Below, piece after piece: positions 1 through 7,909 of a stretch of DNA of 64,000 nt. The position numbers were made by a program, and so were the translations under genes. The number at the start of each line of letters is the position of its first letter. Position 1 is the first letter of the stretch. Under the pieces are notes generated by a model that did no database searches, had not been told where the DNA came from, and was given only the letters and a program-made list of their open reading frames with translations. Origin of the DNA: Pirellulaceae bacterium (GTDB taxonomy: Bacteria; Planctomycetota; Planctomycetia; Pirellulales; Pirellulaceae). The stretch spans positions 1 through 64,000 of the forward strand of contig JAKVCA010000031.1 of NCBI GenBank assembly GCA_022448315.1. Reading direction: 5' to 3'.

Positions 1-28
1 CAGCGGGATAAGGAATCCACGAGACCAT

Positions 29-120
29 GCTGCGGCGGTCGCCATGACAAAGCTGCGGCGGTCGCCATGACAAAGCTGCGGCGGTCGCCATGACAAAGCT
101 GCGGCGGTCGCCATGACAAA
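29..120. repeat. Four-copy 23-bp tandem repeat
   Basis: Four identical head-to-tail copies of a 23-bp unit beginning GCTGCGGCGGTCGCC and ending ATGACAAA, at 29-51, 52-74, 75-97 and 98-120, with no spacers. The copies are perfect, which suggests recent expansion or strand slippage. It lies in non-coding DNA upstream of tRNA-Lys. The absence of spacers rules out a CRISPR array. Confidence 0.95.
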
Positions 121-443
121 GGAGACCGCTAGGCCCCCGCCAAAAATTGGCCAGAACACCCCATCGTACGGACTGGAATCGACCATGAAGACCGACTCGT
201 TTCGAGGGAAAAGTACTGTTGAAAGGGCATGGGTAGCCCGACGGCCCTTCAAATCGCCTGCTGGAATTCGGACTCTACCTTGCGTGTGGGCCTCTGAGGA
301 AACGCCTGAGATTCACCTTCGAGAACGAGCGATGTTCTACCAACGCTTCCGGCGAATAGGTAAGACACCGGCGGAGATAAAGAGGGTTCTCCCCTGAGAA
401 GCCACGTCCTAAGCCAAAAGGGCATCTCAACGCAGCATTGAAG
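121..443. other. Intergenic, no gene seen
   Basis: Open frames here (for example about 113-397 plus and 249-452 minus) have no family resemblance and no convincing ribosome binding site. The stretch follows the tandem repeat and precedes the 3' end of tRNA-Lys. Nothing further is supported. Confidence 0.5.
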
Positions 444-516
<73 letters not shown>

Positions 517-875
517 AACCGTCCATATCTAAGCCGCATTACGACTCAAAATTGAATTTTGACACTCTACCAAGAAAACCCTCGCTGACAAGTCATCTCA
601 CGGTGATTGGCAAGATGATCCGTTTGGCACCATGCCTTCGCGGAAAAGTGCAGCGGGATAACCGTCAATCTCTCGCCGAATTCACGCTCTACAGCAAGGC
701 TCATCGAAATGTCTGACGGAGAAGATGTGATACTGCCCCAACATCCCAATGTTAACGGGCCTGCGACGAATGCTTGGGCTGATCAGGATGAGTCACTCAG
801 ACCAAGTCGGTTTTCGATCAACCCCAAGCTTTGCTGGATTTGGGCGACGACTCATTTCGCAGTTCATTTCGCAGT
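517..875. other. Intergenic, no gene seen
   Basis: Short overlapping open frames on both strands, none with recognisable domains. A 12-bp unit (TCATTTCGCAGT) occurs twice in tandem near 851-874. This stretch holds the region upstream of the minus-strand tRNA-Lys and the 3' flank of the minus-strand gene that ends at 876. Confidence 0.45.
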
Positions 876-1430
876 TCAATCGGTTTTTCGTTTGGCACCT
901 TGGCCAAAATGAATCGACCCGCGTGTTGTTGGGGCCACCATGCCTCCAAACATGAACGCACTACCCTGAGGCCTGGCGGAAGACAGGCCAAGCCTCTTTT
1001 TGAGTTCCAGTCGCATTTGACGCAGTTGTCGTTCCTTTTGCGCCCGTTCTCGGAGCATCCTTTGAACGTCGTTATCGCTCATGTATTTTTTAAGGTGAGC
1101 TTCGTCTTCCTCAATGTTGATATTCCCAAGAACTTTAGATTCAACCACCTGCTCCTCCTGAGCATTTTCCAGATCAAGGTTTTCCAGTAAAGCCAGAGCA
1201 TCCGTTTCTTCGGCTTGCGAGTTTTGTTCAGCTTCGATTTTTGCAGCTGCGCCCCAAAGTTCGCACTCCCACGAGGCAGTTGGATTTGGGGTGAGCCAGT
1301 TTTCCATATTGGAAATCGGCGAAGACTCTGGCCACACCGTACGCTTGAATATCTTCAACTCTCCCGCTTTTGACGTCGAAACGGTGCAGATTGCCGAGAG
1401 AACCGCGAAGGTTGCAAATAACCGGCCCAT
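876..1430 (-). CDS. Secreted hypothetical protein with charged helical C-terminus
   Basis: A 184-residue product of unknown function. The start at 1430 is preferred over the longer frame (to 1514) because a GGGGGAG Shine-Dalgarno lies about 9 bases upstream and the resulting N-terminus (MGRLFATFAVLSAICTVSTS) is a good signal peptide ending near SKA. The middle is acidic (EEQ-, EETD-rich). Residues about 115-155 form a charged, probably helical stretch rich in Arg, Lys, Gln and Glu, and the tail is Gly-rich and basic. No family is recognised. It is probably a periplasmic or cell-surface protein specific to planctomycetes. Confidence 0.6.
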   Translation of the reverse strand: MGRLFATFAVLSAICTVSTSKAGELKIFKRTVWPESSPISNMENWLTPNPTASWECELWGAAAKIEAEQNSQAEETDALALLENLDLENAQEEQVVESKVLGNINIEEDEAHLKKYMSDNDVQRMLRERAQKERQLRQMRLELKKRLGLSSARPQGSAFMFGGMVAPTTRGSIHFGQGAKRKTD

Positions 1431-2021
1431 GACTGAGTTCTCCCCCTTGAAGGACGTGCGTTCCGCGTTCGACGAGTCAATTTCCAGCCCTCGTACACGC
1501 CGAGTTACGACCAAGCGATCAACACTCCATGCGTATCGCCTATACGAAGGGCCTCCCTAACGATCGCTTTCGGTTTCCGAAGCCGTTCCAGTGAAGCTTC
1601 AACTCGAAAAAGGGGTGCGAAGTTGCCGGGAGATACCGGTTGTTACGGTTTCTGTGATCCTGTCGCATCCTGAAAGGAATGCGGTCTGGTGAAGTCGGGA
1701 AATGGGTTCGGGTTGTATCGTTCAGGGGAGTCGTATCACTGAGGGTATCTGTGCGAATGGGTGATGCGTCATTTTTCGATCTTCCAAGGCGCTCCGCGTT
1801 GGGTTGCCTTTTTTTTGCAGCTAACCTTCTTTATCGAGAGCTTTTCGGCCTTTTAAAACTCCTATTTCCTCTTTTTTGCCCTTGGGTAGATCGTGAGCCA
1901 TGGAGCTTTGTGGTACGATTGGTAGAACTCTGTCATCCAAAAGTTGGAAACGATCATCTTTTGGGCAGGGTGTGGTAGATCTCCTACTTTGACGTGTGCG
2001 ATCTGGTGAAGAGACGGCATC
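1431..2021. other. Intergenic region upstream of the microcompartment operon
   Basis: 591 bases without a supported gene, between a minus-strand gene and the plus-strand microcompartment operon, so it should hold promoters for both. A 7-bp inverted repeat CCAAAAG/CTTTTGG at 1937-1943 and 1958-1964 lies about 60 bases before the regulator start and is a possible operator. No convincing -35/-10 pair could be assigned by eye. Confidence 0.45.
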
Positions 2022-2804
2022 ATGTTGGCGGATGAGCGGCGAACGATATTGCTGGAACTAGTTAGGGCGAAAGGGTTTGCGTCCCTTCCTGAACTGGCCG
2101 GTCAATTAAGCGTTTCCGAGTCGACCATTCGCAGAGATTTGGATTTTCTGGAGGATTCAGGTTCCGCGAGGAGGACTCACGGAGGCGTTTTCTACACGGG
2201 TCCTTCACCAAAGCTTCCTCATTTTGATCAAATTCAGTCATTAAATTGGGAGAAAAAGCGATCCATCGCTCATCAGGCTGCCAGGTTGGTCCAAGATGGG
2301 GACACTGTACTGCTCGATGGTGGAAGTACGACTTACGAATTGGCCCAGTTGCTGGTGGGAAGAACGTTGCAGGTCGTCACAAATTCCCTGCCTGTTGCCA
2401 ATTTGTTTTCCAGCAGTGACAGCGCGGACCTGGTTTTCATTGGTGGGTATGTCCACCCGAGGACTGGGGTATCTCTGGGGCCCTACGCCGTGGAGATGCT
2501 TTCCCAGTTGAACTGCCGGAGGGCCATGTTGAGTGTGGCAGGGGTGCACGTGGATGGACTGTACAACAGCAATTTGCTTTTGGTTGAAACTGAACGCGCC
2601 ATGCTGGAGGCTTCTGACGAAGTCACCATTTTGGCAGACAGCACAAAATTCGGACACAAAAGTTTGGCTCGGATATGCGATTTGAAAGCCATCGACACCT
2701 TTGTGGTGGATTGCGGAATTTCCGACGATTGGAGTAGCCAATTGATCTCGTCGGGAATCGAGCTTTGCATCGCGGAGACGGCGGCGAAATTTGACAATGA
2801 CTAG
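2022..2804 (+). CDS. DeoR-family transcriptional regulator of the microcompartment operon
   Basis: A 260-residue DNA-binding regulator of the DeoR/GlpR family. Residues about 1-60 form the winged helix-turn-helix, with the family pattern LPELAGQLSVSESTIRRDLD followed by a Thr-His-Gly-Gly turn. Residues about 75-235 form the sugar-phosphate sensing DeoRC domain, recognisable by DGDTVLLDGGSTTYELA and a later ADSTKFG motif. DeoR proteins usually repress sugar catabolic genes and are released by a phosphorylated sugar. The gene is first in the microcompartment operon, 66 bases before pduL. It is therefore inferred to respond to a deoxysugar phosphate such as fuculose-1-P or rhamnulose-1-P; the ligand cannot be read from sequence. 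Confidence 0.92.
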   Translation: MLADERRTILLELVRAKGFASLPELAGQLSVSESTIRRDLDFLEDSGSARRTHGGVFYTGPSPKLPHFDQIQSLNWEKKRSIAHQAARLVQDGDTVLLDGGSTTYELAQLLVGRTLQVVTNSLPVANLFSSSDSADLVFIGGYVHPRTGVSLGPYAVEMLSQLNCRRAMLSVAGVHVDGLYNSNLLLVETERAMLEASDEVTILADSTKFGHKSLARICDLKAIDTFVVDCGISDDWSSQLISSGIELCIAETAAKFDND

Positions 2805-2870
2805 GTGAATCGACAGGGTCTGAATCTTCAGCCAATGTCGGCACAAAATCGATAAGTAACAAGGTGTTTT

Positions 2871-3569
2871 ATGTCTTCCGCTCCCGCTTTAAATCGGTCA
2901 ACGATCGAGGAGATTGTCAGGCAGTTGGTCCTGAAACAATCCGGCAGTTCCACTGCGTCGAAAGTGAAATCCGAACTCGTCGTCAGCATCTCGGCACGGC
3001 ATATCCACCTGACCGATGCACACGTCGAAACGCTGTTTGGTCCTGGTGCCACGCTGACTCCCATGAAGCCCCTTTATCAAGATGGATTTTTCGCGGCTGA
3101 AGAAACCGTCATGGTCGTGGGGCCCCGGAAACGCATGCTGCCCAGCGTGCGGATTTTAGGACCCACTCGTTCCGCCAGCCAGGTGGAACTGGCGTTCACT
3201 GACGCCATCAGTCTCGGTTTGGACCTTCCTGTTCGACACAGTGGCGACATCGCTGGAACACCCGGATGTGTCCTCGTTGGACCGAAAGGTGTTGTGGAGC
3301 TGAATGAAGGCGTCATCCGCGCTGCAAGGCATGTTCACATGAGCATGGAGGATGCGAAGAACTACGGTGTTCAAAACGGCGACTTCATGAAACTGAAGAT
3401 CAAGTCGCCGCAATGTTCGGTCACCTTGGAAGACCTCCTTGTGAGAGCTGACCCGACGACAAAACTTGAAGTTCACCTCGATACAGATGAAGGCAACGCT
3501 TGCAATCTCGATGCCGCGGAATCGATTGAGTTGGTGCCACAGCATGCAGATTGCGGGTGCGGTGGCTGA
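2871..3569 (+). CDS. pduL: PduL-type phosphate acyltransferase
   Basis: A 232-residue phosphotransacylase of the PduL family, which swaps CoA for phosphate on an acyl-CoA inside microcompartments. Here the substrate is probably lactyl-CoA or propionyl-CoA. The zinc-binding signatures are visible: SARHIHLTD (His44, His46), RHVHMS (His154, His156) and a later His202. Residues about 9-24 (IEEIVRQLVLKQ) form an amphipathic helix followed by a Ser-rich linker, the layout of an encapsulation peptide, so the enzyme is predicted to be in the lumen. The C-terminus ends CGCGG. The start is supported by AAGGTG upstream. It recycles CoA for the aldehyde dehydrogenase at 6149 and feeds the kinase at 4551. 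Confidence 0.95.
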   Translation: MSSAPALNRSTIEEIVRQLVLKQSGSSTASKVKSELVVSISARHIHLTDAHVETLFGPGATLTPMKPLYQDGFFAAEETVMVVGPRKRMLPSVRILGPTRSASQVELAFTDAISLGLDLPVRHSGDIAGTPGCVLVGPKGVVELNEGVIRAARHVHMSMEDAKNYGVQNGDFMKLKIKSPQCSVTLEDLLVRADPTTKLEVHLDTDEGNACNLDAAESIELVPQHADCGCGG

Positions 3570-3606
3570 CAGGCAGCACCAGCATTGTCTGACCTACGAC
3601 ACGATC

Positions 3607-3706
3607 CGGGGAATTTCTGTTTGAAAGTCCCCGTCATTAATGACACGTATTTTCATGCTCTTACTTGGCGGTAAAGAGCTTTACAAATTGACTGTTTAAC
3701 AATTTC
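3607..3706 (+). promoter_or_regulatory. Cluster of inverted repeats before the first shell gene
   Basis: Four dyads lie in the 157-base gap between pduL and the BMC-H gene. A hairpin at 3607-3633 has about 11 pairs with one mismatch and the loop TGTTT. A perfect 12-bp palindrome GTCATTAATGAC spans 3633-3644. GTAAAG-AG-CTTTAC spans 3671-3684. AAATTG-n9-CAATTT spans 3685-3705 and is followed by CTTTTTT. These could be a regulator site, an internal promoter or an attenuator; the sequence alone does not decide. Confidence 0.5.
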
Positions 3707-3726
3707 TTTTTTGGGAGAGTTTTGCC

Positions 3727-4029
3727 ATGGCAAAAAGTCTTGAAGCCCTCGGCATGATTGAGACCAAGGGGTTCATCACCCTGATCGAAGCAACCGATGC
3801 GATGCTCAAAGCAGCCAATGTCGAGTTCATGGGCTGGGATAAAGTGGGCAGCGGATTGGTCTCCGCTTTCGTCACGGGCGATGTTGCGGCCGTCAAGGCA
3901 GCAACTGACGCGGGTGCAGCCGCGGCGGGACGAGTGGGTGAAGTGGTCAGTATTCAAGTGATTCCACGACCTCACGAGGACCTCAATATTGTCTTGCCAG
4001 CCCCGGTCAAGAAGTCGTCCAAGTCCTAA
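3727..4029 (+). CDS. BMC-H hexameric microcompartment shell protein 1
   Basis: A 100-residue single-BMC-domain shell protein. The fold is clear from [20 protein letters not shown] at the start and [17 protein letters not shown] in the second half, as in PduA, EutM and CcmK. Hexamers of this type tile the flat facets of the shell. The central pore loop reads KVGSGLVS, the same Gly-Ser-Gly pore as PduA, which passes small polar metabolites. The C-terminal tail is Lys/Ser-rich. GGGAGAG is the ribosome binding site. It follows pduL after a 157-base gap with several dyads and precedes the second BMC-H gene. Confidence 0.96.
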   Translation: MAKSLEALGMIETKGFITLIEATDAMLKAANVEFMGWDKVGSGLVSAFVTGDVAAVKAATDAGAAAAGRVGEVVSIQVIPRPHEDLNIVLPAPVKKSSKS

Positions 4030-4157
4030 GGGTTGCAACCTGAGTTCCCGAATATCCAACAGATTCGCTGTTCTGAAATGTGAGTGGCCCGGTGGTGGGT
4101 CCAGCGGCGAATTTCAACGATACAAAATCAACCTCATCATTTGGAAAGAAAGCAGTC

Positions 4158-4427
4158 ATGCAAACAGCTATTGGATTGATCGAAACCAAAGGTCTACTCG
4201 GTCTTGTCGAAGCAACCGATGCCATGGCGAAAGCCGCGAATGTCAATATCGTCAAACGAGTCAGTGTTGGCGGCGGCTTGGTGACCACGGTTGTCAGCGG
4301 TGATGTCGGTAGTGTGCGTGCCGCGGTCGAAGCTGGTGCAAACGCAGCTTCGCAAGTCGGAGAACTTGTGGGCAGTCACGTGATTCCTCGGCCTGCCGAA
4401 GGTCTTGTTGACGCATTTGTTTCCTAA
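4158..4427 (+). CDS. BMC-H hexameric microcompartment shell protein 2
   Basis: An 89-residue second BMC-H paralogue. The start at 4158 is chosen over an in-frame ATG at 4080 because it places the BMC domain (MQTAIGLIETKGLLGLVEAT) at the usual N-terminus and has GGAAAGAAAG upstream. The pore loop is SVGGGLVT, Gly-Gly-Gly where the first paralogue has Gly-Ser-Gly, so the two hexamers probably have different pore polarity. The protein ends shortly after the conserved HVIPRP, without an extension. Together with three BMC-P proteins and no BMC-T protein, this gives the minimal shell set known from PVM-type loci. Confidence 0.95.
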   Translation: MQTAIGLIETKGLLGLVEATDAMAKAANVNIVKRVSVGGGLVTTVVSGDVGSVRAAVEAGANAASQVGELVGSHVIPRPAEGLVDAFVS

Positions 4428-4482
4428 CCGTGGAATGACAGGAAGCCATGTCCGGAAAGTCGACAGGTTTCAAGTGCTGCAC

Positions 4483-4505
4483 GTCCCAAAATTAGCTTTT
4501 GGGAC
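4483..4505 (+). promoter_or_regulatory. Perfect 9-bp hairpin between shell and kinase genes
   Basis: GTCCCAAAA, loop TTAGC, TTTTGGGAC: a perfect 9-bp stem 45 bases before the kinase start. It lacks a downstream T-tract, so it is more likely an mRNA processing, stabilising or attenuating element than a strong terminator. It shares the CCAAAA/TTTTGG arms with the inverted repeat at 1937-1964. Confidence 0.5.
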
Positions 4506-4550
4506 TTGAGCCGCTTGAGTTTGCCGTCTTTGAAATCAAGGAGGTCTCCC

Positions 4551-5738
4551 ATGAAAGTTTTAGTCGCTAACCTCGGCTCGACCAGTTTCAAGTATCGTCT
4601 GTTCGATATGGACAACGAGGAACAGTTGGCCCGAGGTGGCATTGATCGAATCGGCTCGGCCGAGAGTTACTGCTTTGTCGAGATTGGGTCGGAACAGGTC
4701 GAACTATCCGTTCATGTGCCCAATCATGCTGAAGCGGTCAGGCGATGTTTGGAGCAGTTGACACATCCCGATACCGGGTGTCTCAGCGATGCGTCCGAAG
4801 TCTCGGCGATCGGTTTCAAAGCGGTTCATGGGGGCAAGATTAGTGGTGTCCAACGGATTGACGCGGAAGTCTTGACCGAAATGGAAAAGATGAACGCCGT
4901 TGCTCCGGCTCACAATCCGCCTTATATCGCAGCGATGCGACAGCTGGCGGAAAAACTTCCTGAAATCCCTTTGGTGGCAGCGTTCGAAACCGGATTTCAT
5001 CAAACGATTTCTGACGCACAAAAGTTTTACGGCGTTCCATTTGAATGGGCCGAAGACTACCACATCAAACGTTGGGGATTTCATGGTGCCAGTCACCGAT
5101 ACATCGGTCAACGTTTGGCCGAAGTGACCGGACGAGAGGACATGAGGGCGATTTCCTGTCATTTGGGCGGTTCGAGCAGCTTGTGTGCGATCCGAGGCCG
5201 TGAAAGTATTGGGACCACGATGGGGATGAGTCCTCAGACGGGTCTGCTTCACAACAACCGTTGTGGAGACTTTGATCCCTTTGCGATTCCAATTGTCATG
5301 GAGGCCACTGGGAAATCCTTGGACGAAGTGCTTGCGGACTTGGCGAGTCAAAGTGGCTTGCTCGGTCTGAGCGGTATCAGTGGAGACGTGCGAGATCTCG
5401 AGGAAGCCGCGGGCGAGGGGCACGAACGTGCTCAATTGGCCTTGGATGTTTTTGTGACGGAGATCCGTCGGCACCTCGGTGGATTGATGGTGGCGCTTGG
5501 AGGCCTTGATGCCATCGTCTTCACGGGAGGGATCGGTGAAAACGGCCAACAAATTCGGGCCGGTGTATGCCAAGGCCTGGAAGAATTTGGAGTGGTTCTC
5601 GATCCAGATAAGAATGCGACCGCCCGAGGTGAGACTCAGTTGGAAGCCGCGGCGAGTCGAGTGCAGCTATGGACGATTCCAACCAACGAAGAGTTGGTCG
5701 TCGCCCGTCAGTCTCGAGCCCTGTTAGAAGGCAGTTAG
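4551..5738 (+). CDS. Acetate/propionate-type kinase of the microcompartment
   Basis: A 395-residue ASKHA-fold short-chain acid kinase (AckA/PduW/TdcD family) that makes ATP from an acyl-phosphate. Family motifs are [18 protein letters not shown] at the start, [12 protein letters not shown] mid-protein, [14 protein letters not shown], and VFTGGIGEN near the C-terminus. The start at 4551 is set by a strong AAGGAGG 9 bases upstream rather than the longer frame from 4506. There is no encapsulation-like extension at either end, so it may work in the cytosol on acyl-phosphate leaving the shell. In this pathway the product would be lactate or propionate plus ATP. The next gene begins 3 bases after the stop. 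Confidence 0.93.
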   Translation: MKVLVANLGSTSFKYRLFDMDNEEQLARGGIDRIGSAESYCFVEIGSEQVELSVHVPNHAEAVRRCLEQLTHPDTGCLSDASEVSAIGFKAVHGGKISGVQRIDAEVLTEMEKMNAVAPAHNPPYIAAMRQLAEKLPEIPLVAAFETGFHQTISDAQKFYGVPFEWAEDYHIKRWGFHGASHRYIGQRLAEVTGREDMRAISCHLGGSSSLCAIRGRESIGTTMGMSPQTGLLHNNRCGDFDPFAIPIVMEATGKSLDEVLADLASQSGLLGLSGISGDVRDLEEAAGEGHERAQLALDVFVTEIRRHLGGLMVALGGLDAIVFTGGIGENGQQIRAGVCQGLEEFGVVLDPDKNATARGETQLEAAASRVQLWTIPTNEELVVARQSRALLEGS

Positions 5739-5740
5739 AA

Positions 5741-6052
5741 ATGTTTATTGCCCGTGTGACCGGTTCGGTGGTTTCGACGCAAAAAGTGGACGAAATGATC
5801 GGCCAGAAACTGATGGTGGTCGAGCCATATCGTCTTGACCCCACAGATCGCAAGCAGCTTTCGACGACAGGTCGAACATTCATTGCAGTTGATACGCTCG
5901 GCGCAGGCGTGGGGGATTATGTCCTGATTTGCCAGGGATCGAGCGCTCGATTGACCCCGGAAACCAAAGATAAACCTGTCGACACGGTCATCATCGGCAT
6001 CGTTGATACCGTCCATTGCGATACCCAATGTGTTTACGATCGCGAAGAATGA
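5741..6052 (+). CDS. BMC-P (EutN/CcmL) pentameric shell vertex protein 1
   Basis: A 103-residue EutN/CcmL-family protein; pentamers cap the vertices of the icosahedral shell. Family features are VTGSVVSTQKV at the start, a central AVDTLGAGVGDYVLICQGSSAR and a closing DTVIIGIVDTV. The start at 5741 lies just after the kinase stop and gives the standard N-terminus; an upstream in-frame start at 5669 would overlap the kinase. The C-terminus is slightly extended with Cys and charged residues (CDTQCVYDREE). It is the first of three BMC-P genes interleaved with enzymes in the operon. Confidence 0.95.
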   Translation: MFIARVTGSVVSTQKVDEMIGQKLMVVEPYRLDPTDRKQLSTTGRTFIAVDTLGAGVGDYVLICQGSSARLTPETKDKPVDTVIIGIVDTVHCDTQCVYDREE

Positions 6053-6148
6053 CGCGAGACCCCCTGCTCCGCTCCGATCGTTTCAGTGCCACCCAACAGA
6101 TACGCAAGATTTACTTGAAAAAGCGTTTCCTCAATACGAGATTCAAAT

Positions 6149-7582
6149 ATGCACATTAACGAAGACATTATCAAAAACGTCGTCGCTCAGGTTCTGGCTG
6201 AGGTGGGACCGATTCCCGAGGTTTCGTCCTCTTCTTATGCTGGGCGGCATGGCATTTTTGATTGTGCAGAGGAAGCTGTCCAAGCTGCTCATGATGCTTT
6301 CGAACAGCTTTCGGAACGCGGTATGGAAGACCGTAAAAAAATCATTGATCACATTCGAAGAATCTCGATCGAGCAATGCGTTGAGCTGGGCACGATGGAG
6401 ATGGAAGAGACCAAAATCGGTCGTTTGGAACACAAGATCGAAAAACTGAAAACACTCGGAGAGCAGACACCGGGTGTTGAGTTCATGAAGAGCGAGTGTT
6501 TCAGCGGCGACCATGGACTGGCGGTCATTGAGCATGCCCCCTTTGGCGTGATTGGGGCAATCACACCCGTTACGCACTCCCTGCCGACGATTACAGGCAA
6601 TGCGGTAAGCATGATCGCTTCGGGCAATACGCTGGTGGTGAACCCTCATCCCAGTGGTAAGAAGGTTGCCGCTGAAGGCGTGCGTCGTTTCAACGAGGCG
6701 ATCTACAAGGATCTTGGAATTGACAACTTGATCTGTTTGATCGCAGAGCCGACGCTTGAATCCGCGGATATCATTTTCAATCATCGCGACGTTGCGCTGA
6801 TCTGCGTCACCGGAGGACCTGCCGTCGCAAGGGCAGCCTTGCGTGCCGGAAAGCGTGCGATCGTCGCTGGACCCGGAAACCCCCCCGTGGTTGTCGATGA
6901 AACGGCCGATTTGGACCGTGCCGCTCGGTCGATGATTCAGGGCGCCTCGTATGACAACAACCTCCTTTGTATCGCTGAAAAAGAAGTCTTTGTTGTCGAC
7001 TCGGTCTTTGATTCCCTCATGAATGCGATGGAGAGAGCGGGGGCCGCGCGACTCAACAGTCAAGAAATCGATCGCCTTACCTCCGCGGCAATGATTCAGG
7101 TGGGTGAAGATAACCACGATGCTCCGTCCAAGGAATGCCTCGGGCAGGATGCCGCAAGGCTCGCACAGTTTGCCGGACGCCAGGTGCCTGCCGGTACCGA
7201 ACTCGTGTTTGGAGAAACGGATGAGCATCACCCTTTCGTCTCTGTCGAGCAGATGATGCCCTTTTTGCCATTCGTGCGATGCCGGAACGTCGATGAGGCG
7301 ATCCAAAAGGCAAAGCATTATGAGCATGGCTTCAGGCACACCAGCATCATTCACTCGCACGATGTCCGAAACATGACCCGAATGGGCAGAATCATGGATA
7401 CGACATTGTTTGTGAAAAATGGACCTTGCATGGCGTCACTGGGTCTTGGTGGTGAAGGTTACCTCTCGTTCTCCATTGCAGGTCCAACTGGTGAAGGTGT
7501 GACAACTCCCCTGACATTCACTCGGGAGCGACGCTGTTCAATGATCGACGACCTTTGGATTCTTGGCCAACCCAAGAACTGA
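6149..7582 (+). CDS. CoA-acylating aldehyde dehydrogenase (PduP/EutE type)
   Basis: A 477-residue NAD-dependent aldehyde dehydrogenase that turns an aldehyde plus CoA into acyl-CoA; lactaldehyde is the inferred substrate in PVM loci. The catalytic cysteine is Cys274 in NNLLCIAE. The cofactor-binding region includes APFGVIGAITP and VVNPHPSGK, and GPGNPPVVVD is typical of the PduP/EutE branch. Residues 1-20 (INEDIIKNVVAQVLAEVG) form an amphipathic helix followed by a Pro/Ser linker, an encapsulation peptide that should target it to the lumen. It works between the aldolase at 9075 and PduL at 2871. The ribosome binding site is weak. Confidence 0.95.
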   Translation: MHINEDIIKNVVAQVLAEVGPIPEVSSSSYAGRHGIFDCAEEAVQAAHDAFEQLSERGMEDRKKIIDHIRRISIEQCVELGTMEMEETKIGRLEHKIEKLKTLGEQTPGVEFMKSECFSGDHGLAVIEHAPFGVIGAITPVTHSLPTITGNAVSMIASGNTLVVNPHPSGKKVAAEGVRRFNEAIYKDLGIDNLICLIAEPTLESADIIFNHRDVALICVTGGPAVARAALRAGKRAIVAGPGNPPVVVDETADLDRAARSMIQGASYDNNLLCIAEKEVFVVDSVFDSLMNAMERAGAARLNSQEIDRLTSAAMIQVGEDNHDAPSKECLGQDAARLAQFAGRQVPAGTELVFGETDEHHPFVSVEQMMPFLPFVRCRNVDEAIQKAKHYEHGFRHTSIIHSHDVRNMTRMGRIMDTTLFVKNGPCMASLGLGGEGYLSFSIAGPTGEGVTTPLTFTRERRCSMIDDLWILGQPKN

Positions 7583-7648
7583 TCCATTCGAATCGCCCGG
7601 GCAAACCTCAATCATGAAGGCCTCGGCCAGGTAGCAAGGAGACCGCTT

Positions 7649-7906
7649 GTGCAACCCGCCAAAGTCATTGGCAGCATCACTGCAACGGTGAAGCACTCAA
7701 GCATGCAGGGCGCAAAAATGCTCCTTGTCCAGCCTCAACTTGTGGAGGGTCAGGCAGACGGCGATCCCATCATCGCGGTGGACGGAGTTGGGGCCGGAAT
7801 GGGGGAAACCGTGTTGATCACCAGTGATGGACGACACAGTAGGAAAATTTTGCAAACAGACGCAACGCCGGTCCGTTGGACCATTATCGGAATTGTTGAC
7901 GAGTAA
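7649..7906 (+). CDS. BMC-P (EutN/CcmL) pentameric shell vertex protein 2
   Basis: An 85-residue EutN/CcmL protein, the shortest of the three. It starts with GTG, supported by AAGGAG seven bases upstream. Family features are VIGSITATVKH, AVDGVGAGMGETVLITSDG and IIGIVDE at the C-terminus. It ends right at the domain boundary without extension. The next gene starts 4 bases after this stop, so the two are co-translated or closely coupled. Having three divergent BMC-P paralogues is characteristic of PVM-type loci. Confidence 0.94.
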   Translation: MQPAKVIGSITATVKHSSMQGAKMLLVQPQLVEGQADGDPIIAVDGVGAGMGETVLITSDGRHSRKILQTDATPVRWTIIGIVDE

Positions 7907-7909
7907 GGC

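Noticed and set aside
29-120. Possible CRISPR array
   Set aside because: The units are directly adjacent with no unique spacers and there are no cas genes in the window; it is a simple tandem repeat.
113-397. Small protein of 94 residues beside the 23-bp repeat
   Set aside because: Its start lies within the tandem repeat, it has no recognisable ribosome binding site, and its composition is not protein-like.
4704-5573. 289-codon open frame on the minus strand opposite the kinase gene
   Set aside because: Antisense shadow of a well-supported kinase; composition and motifs are not those of a protein family.
6143-7360. 405-codon open frame on the minus strand opposite the aldehyde dehydrogenase gene
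   Set aside because: It is a long antisense shadow of a clearly coding gene; the translated sequence shows no domain and has no ribosome binding site.
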